A stretch of 17,851 nucleotides of DNA from Burkholderiales bacterium. GTDB lineage: Bacteria; Pseudomonadota; Gammaproteobacteria; Burkholderiales; Thiobacillaceae. The notes beneath the pieces are model-generated. The model searched no databases. It was not told the DNA's origin and saw only the letters and a list, made by a program, of their open reading frames with translations. The stretch is taken from contig SXTL01000090.1 in NCBI GenBank assembly GCA_005790965.1, positions 1 to 17,851 of the forward strand, read 5' to 3'. A program made the translations under genes and the position numbers. Of this stretch, positions 14,498-17,851 are shown in pieces (position 1 is the first letter of the stretch; the number at the start of each line of letters is the position of its first letter).

Positions 14498-15736
14498 TTA
14501 GCTGCCGTTACGCACGATCGGATAGTCCTTGGGCAAAAGAACCCACATGCGGCCTTTCTGTTTCATGGCGCCCGCTTTTTTCCCGGCCTCTTCACCAAAA
14601 CCCCAGAAAAAATCGGCACGAACATTGCCGCGAATGGCCCCGCCGGTATCCTGTGCCAACATCAGGCGATGCAGTGGCTCACTGCTGTTGGGCTGGGTCG
14701 TGGCCAGCCAGACCGGCGCGCCCAAAGGCATCCCGCGTGGGTCAATGGCGATACTGCGCTCGCCAGTCAACGGAACTCCGAGAGCCCCCAGCGGGCCATT
14801 GCCGTTGCTGGGCAATTCACGGAAAAAGACTTGGCTGGGATTGGTATTCAGCAGTTCGCTAAGGCGATCCGGGTTGCGGCGTACCCAGTCCTTGATACCC
14901 TGCATGGAGGCTTGTGCGGCCGTGAGTTCGCCTTTCTCAATCAACCATTTCCCAACCGATTTGTAGGGGTGGCCGTTCTGATTGGCGTAACCCACCCGCA
15001 TGACCTCGCCATTTTCCAGCTGGAGGCGGCCGGAGCCCTGAATTTCAAGGAAAAATAGTTCGACCGGGTCATCTGCCCAAGCCAGTTCTTTGCCGGCGAT
15101 ACGGGGCGCCTTGCCACTGGAAAGTTCGGCGCGGCTGTAATAGGGAACGACCTTGTTGCCTTCCAGGCGGCCCCGGACACGCTGGTTCTTGAGATCCGGG
15201 TAGAGCGCGGCCAGGTCAACGATGAGCAGGTCATCGGGAGGACCGTAGAGTGGGAAACGATATTTCCAGCTGCGGGTTCTGCTCCCGCGCAACAGGGGCT
15301 CGTAATAGCCGGTAACCAGGCCTTCAAGACTGCCGTCGCTTTGTTGAATCTGGTGGGGAGTAAACCAAGTCTCAAAAAAATCTTGCAACAATTCGGTATT
15401 GGGACTGCTCAAGGCCTCGCTGGCGCGGCAGATGGTTTGCCAGGCCGTTTGATTGCGCAAGGTCTTGCAGGATTGTTGCAGGGCAGGCCAGGCTCGGGTC
15501 AGGTCATCATTGCGCCAGCCGGGGAGATCGCCCCAGTCTGCGCGTTTGAGCCAAGGCATGGATCCAGGCGTGGTTTTGATCGAGGTCTCGGTTGGGCTAG
15601 GCGCGAGCGCGTCAGGGCTGGCGGTGACGGCGGCGGGAGGGACAGGCCGGCTGCCCTGGATGGGCGCTGGCGAGCGCGAGCCAAACAGACCGCAACCGAC
15701 GAGGAAAAGGGGGAGAAAAAGAATAAGGCGGGACAT
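14498..15736 (-). CDS. mltA: Membrane-bound lytic murein transglycosylase A (lipoprotein)
   Basis: Cleaves the MurNAc-GlcNAc bond of peptidoglycan, forming 1,6-anhydro-MurNAc ends during wall turnover. The 412 residues start with a lipoprotein signal: hydrophobic LILFLPLFLVGC, lipid-bearing Cys15, followed by Gly, which favours sorting to the outer membrane. A low-complexity Pro/Ser/Thr stretch (about 20-60) precedes the MltA domain (LVTGYYEPLLRGSR, PYYSRAEL, ELAWADDPVELFFLEIQGSGRL). The C-terminal 3D domain has AQDTGGAIRG and RADFFWGFG, with conserved aspartates at 363 and 375 supplying the catalytic acid of this family. No Shine-Dalgarno precedes the ATG, but a perfect TATAAT lies seven bases upstream. 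apaG lies just upstream on the same strand. Its products are potential substrates for the muropeptide recycling that ends in AmgK-MurU. Confidence 0.95.
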   Translation of the reverse strand: MSRLILFLPLFLVGCGLFGSRSPAPIQGSRPVPPAAVTASPDALAPSPTETSIKTTPGSMPWLKRADWGDLPGWRNDDLTRAWPALQQSCKTLRNQTAWQTICRASEALSSPNTELLQDFFETWFTPHQIQQSDGSLEGLVTGYYEPLLRGSRTRSWKYRFPLYGPPDDLLIVDLAALYPDLKNQRVRGRLEGNKVVPYYSRAELSSGKAPRIAGKELAWADDPVELFFLEIQGSGRLQLENGEVMRVGYANQNGHPYKSVGKWLIEKGELTAAQASMQGIKDWVRRNPDRLSELLNTNPSQVFFRELPSNGNGPLGALGVPLTGERSIAIDPRGMPLGAPVWLATTQPNSSEPLHRLMLAQDTGGAIRGNVRADFFWGFGEEAGKKAGAMKQKGRMWVLLPKDYPIVRNGS

Positions 15737-15743
15737 GGCGCCG

Positions 15744-15749
15744 ATTATA
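15744..15749 (-). promoter_or_regulatory. Consensus -10 (TATAAT) immediately upstream of mltA
   Basis: On the minus strand a perfect TATAAT (15749-15744) lies seven bases before the mltA ATG. At 17 bases upstream is CAGAAA (15772-15767), a half-match to the -35 consensus. A transcript would start at or within a base or two of the A of the ATG, so the mRNA would be leaderless. This fits the absence of a ribosome-binding site. It could also be a chance AT-rich hexamer in a 41-base gap. Confidence 0.4.
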
Positions 15750-15777
15750 GGGCCAGATGCCGATGATTTCTGCGCGG

Positions 15778-16161
15778 CTAATGCAGGATACGCGGGATAC
15801 TGAGGAGGAATTCGGGGATCTCGACCTCAAACGGATGACCGTCATCAGCAGTCATTTGATAGTAACCGCGCATGTTGCCCATGGGCGTGGCCAACGCGGT
15901 GCCACTCCGATATTGAAAGGATTCCCCGGGTTTCAGGATGGGTTGCTCGCCGACCACCCCCAAGCCGCGAACCTCCTGCACCTGTTGCAAGGCATCTGTG
16001 ATGAGCCAGTGGCGCGAGATGAGTTGCGCTGCAACCGTGCCGCTATTTTGGATGGTGATGGTATAGGCGAAGACATAGCGGTTATTTGCTTCGTCGGATT
16101 GCTCGGGCAGGTAATCTACCTGCGTCGTCACGGTAATATGATATCTGCGGGATTCGGCCAT
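15778..16161 (-). CDS. apaG: ApaG (Co2+/Mg2+ efflux-type protein, DUF525 fold)
   Basis: A 127-residue single-domain protein (125 in E. coli) with the ApaG fibronectin-type beta-sandwich. Signature segments are RYVFAYTITIQNSGTVAAQL (28-47), SRHWLITDA (49-57), VRGLGVVGEQPILKPGESF (64-82), GTALATPMGNMRGYYQM and PFEVEIPEFLLS. The phenotype in Salmonella (cobalt resistance and magnesium efflux) gives the name; biochemical function is uncertain, though some related domains bind pyrophosphate-containing ligands. In E. coli, apaG follows rsmA; here it sits 41 bases upstream of mltA and is divergent from the hydrolase at 16262. The 100-base gap between 16161 and 16262 must hold promoters for both directions, but I found no convincing pair of hexamers in it. 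Confidence 0.96.
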   Translation of the reverse strand: MAESRRYHITVTTQVDYLPEQSDEANNRYVFAYTITIQNSGTVAAQLISRHWLITDALQQVQEVRGLGVVGEQPILKPGESFQYRSGTALATPMGNMRGYYQMTADDGHPFEVEIPEFLLSIPRILH

Positions 16162-16261
16162 GGGCGCGTATGTTCCACACTGTTGGCCGGAATGGCAACC
16201 CGTTGGGCATTAATGTCTTTGCTGAAGGTCGAGCTATTGGTTTATTTACAAGGCGAAAATC

Positions 16262-17206
16262 ATGTCGATTGAAAGTGTCGTTTCTTACCCCGATGGAATT
16301 TATGCCTTGGATTCTGGCTATGTGCGGACCGGCCTAGCGGCGATTCACCTTGTGGTTCGCGCCGGGCGCGTGGCCATCGTAGATACCGGTACGACCTATT
16401 CGGTACCCAGGGTGCTAGATTTTCTTGAGACGCTGGGACTGACGGCTGATGCGGTCGATCTGGTCCTCGTGACCCATGTTCATCTTGATCATGCCGGGGG
16501 CGCGGGGCGCCTGATGCAATGCTGTCCCAATGCGCAGCTTCTGGTGCATCCGCGCGGTGTGCGTCACATGATCGATCCGACCCGGTTGGTTGCGGGGACG
16601 ATTGCGGTGTATGGCGCAGCGACTTTTCAGGCTCTGTACGGTGAGATTATTCCTGTAGCAGCTGAACGCATCATTGAGACGGGCGATGGCTTTAAGCTGG
16701 ATTGGGCCGGTACAACGCTCACTTTTCTTGATACCCCAGGCCATGCCAAGCATCATTATTGCGTCCACGAGCGCCACGCCAATGCCCTTTTTACGGGGGA
16801 CTGTTTTGGAATTTCTTATCGGGAGTTCGACACAGATAGCCGAGCGTTTATTTATCCGACGACCACTCCAGTGCAGTTCGAACCTTCGGCGGCGCATGGC
16901 ACGCTTGATCGTCTCATGGCCCTCTCACCCTCGGCCATCTTTTTGACGCACTGGGGTCGAGTAACCGAGCTGCCCCGCCTGGCGGCTGACCTGCATGCGC
17001 TGTTGGATGACTTTGTGGCAGTCACTCAAGCCGCACCGACCGACGAGAGTGCCCAGGCCTGGCTCAAAGTGGCATTGGGCGATTTGTTATGGCACCGCTT
17101 GCAGGCCCACGGTTGGCAGGGGACACCGTCCCAAGCGCTATTCTTGCTGGACAATGACCTCGAGCTTAACGCGCAGGGTTTGTTGCATTGGCGGGAACAG
17201 GGATAA
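16262..17206 (+). CDS. Metallo-beta-lactamase-fold hydrolase
   Basis: A cytoplasmic MBL-fold hydrolase (no signal peptide) of unknown substrate, 314 residues. The zinc ligands are complete: THVHLDHAGG (71-80: His72, His74, Asp76, His77), TPGHAKHH (158-165, His161), TGDCFG (178-183, Asp180) and LTHWGR (228-233, His230). The binuclear site is therefore likely active. VAIVDTGTT (37-45) is the usual first-strand block. After about residue 235 comes an ~80-residue helical tail (AADLHALLDDF, LFLLDNDLELN) of a kind found in several MBL subfamilies and possibly part of the substrate site. The ATG at 16262 has AAGGCG six bases upstream. It is divergent from apaG and 103 bases before rpe. Lactonase, thioesterase or glyoxalase II-like activities are all possible; nothing here decides. 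Confidence 0.88.
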   Translation: MSIESVVSYPDGIYALDSGYVRTGLAAIHLVVRAGRVAIVDTGTTYSVPRVLDFLETLGLTADAVDLVLVTHVHLDHAGGAGRLMQCCPNAQLLVHPRGVRHMIDPTRLVAGTIAVYGAATFQALYGEIIPVAAERIIETGDGFKLDWAGTTLTFLDTPGHAKHHYCVHERHANALFTGDCFGISYREFDTDSRAFIYPTTTPVQFEPSAAHGTLDRLMALSPSAIFLTHWGRVTELPRLAADLHALLDDFVAVTQAAPTDESAQAWLKVALGDLLWHRLQAHGWQGTPSQALFLLDNDLELNAQGLLHWREQG

Positions 17207-17276
17207 CGCTGCGTATTCCCAGAACCGGGCGATGTAAACAGGGCGATTGGGCATGCTGGAGGGCAAATCCTTGCGG

Positions 17277-17303
17277 TAGAATGGCTGACCTGTTTAAACG
17301 GAG
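17277..17303 (+). promoter_or_regulatory. Candidate -10 (TAGAAT) and ribosome-binding site for rpe
   Basis: TAGAAT at 17277-17282 is followed 33 bases after its first base by the rpe ATG at 17310. GGAG at 17300-17303 is a good Shine-Dalgarno with six bases of spacing and supports that start. No strong -35 is visible (TGCTGG at the 17-base position). The sequence TAGAATGG also occurs upstream of amgK. Confidence 0.4.
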
Positions 17304-17309
17304 CCTTCT

Positions 17310-17807
17310 ATGGACTTTCAAATCGCCCCTTCCATCCTTTCCGCCAACTTCGCCAAGCTGGGCGAGGAAGTTGACAATGTCCTCGCTGCCGGCGCTGACA
17401 TCGTCCACTTTGATGTGATGGACAACCACTATGTGCCCAACCTGACCATCGGTCCTTTGGTGGTGAAGGCGTTAAAGCCCCACGCCTCAAAGCCGCTCGA
17501 TGTGCATCTGATGATTTCACCCGTTGATTCCTACATTGCGGAATTTGCACAAGCCGGCGCTGACATCATTACCTTTCATCCGGACGCAGGCCCGCATCCG
17601 CACCGCACCATCCAGCTCATTCGTGAAAAAGGTGCGAAGCCCGGACTTGCGCTCAATCCCGGCACGCCCGTGGACGCCGTCGAGCCGTTGATCGGCGAAA
17701 TCGATCTGGTGTTGGTGGTACGGCGAGTGTCTGTGTCTGCAACGCGAATACTTCGCGCAAACCAGCAGTCGCTAATGCCAACAATTCACTCAACTGTGTT
17801 TGACTAA
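17310..17807 (+). CDS. rpe: Ribulose-phosphate 3-epimerase, truncated after residue 136 with a chimeric tail
   Basis: Rpe interconverts ribulose-5-phosphate and xylulose-5-phosphate in the pentose phosphate and Calvin cycles. The first 136 residues are a normal Rpe: IAPSILSANFAKLGEE (5-20), VHFDVMDNHYVPNLTIGP (32-49, with His33 and Asp35), DVHLMI (64-69, His66), ITFHPDAG and GLALNPGTP. After DLVLV (132-136, ending at 17717) the expected MSVNPGFGGQ block is missing. The next 29 codons, VRRVSVSATRI onward to a stop at 17805-17807, are an out-of-family tail that runs antisense through an rph fragment. The catalytic VDGG Asp and phosphate-binding C-terminal half (about 90 residues) are therefore lost, so this copy cannot be active as written. 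It may be a true breakpoint or a contig-end chimera. Confidence 0.9.
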   Translation: MDFQIAPSILSANFAKLGEEVDNVLAAGADIVHFDVMDNHYVPNLTIGPLVVKALKPHASKPLDVHLMISPVDSYIAEFAQAGADIITFHPDAGPHPHRTIQLIREKGAKPGLALNPGTPVDAVEPLIGEIDLVLVVRRVSVSATRILRANQQSLMPTIHSTVFD

Positions 17808-17851
17808 ATGCCGCGCCTTCGGCGGTGCCTTGCACCTCAACAAACTTCGGC
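17719..17851 (-). pseudogene. rph: 3' end of ribonuclease PH gene (rph), joined tail-to-tail into rpe
   Basis: RNase PH trims the 3' ends of tRNAs phosphorolytically. Reading the minus strand in from the window edge gives PKFVEVQGTAEGAAFSQ, then TQLSELLALATAGLREVFAL and QTQTLAV. This matches the conserved last ~45 residues of RNase PH (EVQGTAEG-F, L-LLALA-GL, L-ALQ---L). The family normally ends about here, but there is no stop: the frame runs on through PPTPDRF into antisense rpe sequence. The match is lost within 17718-17721. The stretch looks more AT-rich in codon choice (agt, caa, aca, ttg, tta) than its neighbours. The remainder of rph should lie to the right of the window if the join is real. 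Confidence 0.8.

Noticed and set aside
17718..17851. An insertion sequence, integron attC site or group II intron interrupting rpe
   Set aside because: The inserted stretch is recognisable as RNase PH coding sequence on the opposite strand, and no terminal repeat, target duplication or attC-like core is visible.

Overview
The window reads as an ordinary, densely packed housekeeping and cell-envelope region of a GC-rich Gram-negative proteobacterium. LptD, SurA, an outer-membrane MltA lipoprotein and a TonB-type protein show a double membrane, and ubiquinone hydroxylases, class 2 PyrD and an Rnf/Rsx subunit fit a proteobacterium. Gene order gives a weaker hint. The run lptD-surA-pdxA-rsmA and the run pepP-ubiH-(ubiI-like) are shared by beta- and gammaproteobacteria. 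AmgK-MurU divergent from lptD, and apaG next to mltA and rpe rather than after rsmA, lean towards a betaproteobacterium or a deep gammaproteobacterium. This placement is inference; no marker gene such as 16S rRNA is present.

Layout. Positions 1-341 (minus strand) hold the first 27 codons of rsxA/rnfA and, just upstream of it, a small double-CDGSH iron-sulfur protein. Positions 418-6765 (minus) are a tight operon transcribed lptD > surA > pdxA > rsmA > pyrD, with overlapping stop and start codons. Divergent from lptD, positions 6784-12885 (plus) form a second tight run: amgK > murU > pepP > ubiH > a second UbiH/F/I-type hydroxylase > dsbC. This is followed on the same strand by rlmJ and a TonB-like gene (to 14487). 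Facing it tail-to-tail are mltA and, upstream of that, apaG (14498-16161, minus). Divergent from apaG are a metallo-beta-lactamase-fold hydrolase (16262-17206) and rpe (from 17310).

How the genes work together. SurA and LptD are respectively the periplasmic chaperone and the LPS-inserting barrel of outer-membrane assembly. DsbC, further along, is the isomerase that E. coli uses to mature LptD. AmgK and MurU recycle MurNAc to UDP-MurNAc, and MltA releases the muropeptides that feed such recycling. PdxA (vitamin B6), RsmA and RlmJ (16S and 23S rRNA methylation), PyrD (pyrimidines) and the two ubiquinone hydroxylases are core metabolism. There are no gaps above 300 bases, and I see no tRNA, rRNA, CRISPR array, insertion sequence or prophage.

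The one real anomaly is at the right end. The rpe reading frame is intact for 136 codons and then stops matching. The last ~130 bases are the 3' end of a ribonuclease PH gene (rph) in opposite orientation. This is either a rearrangement breakpoint or a chimeric contig end. I did not find a convincing undescribed biological system. The other points of interest are a coordinated loss of one LptD disulfide pair, a possible leaderless mltA promoter, a likely TTG start for pdxA, and pyrD replacing apaG/apaH behind rsmA.
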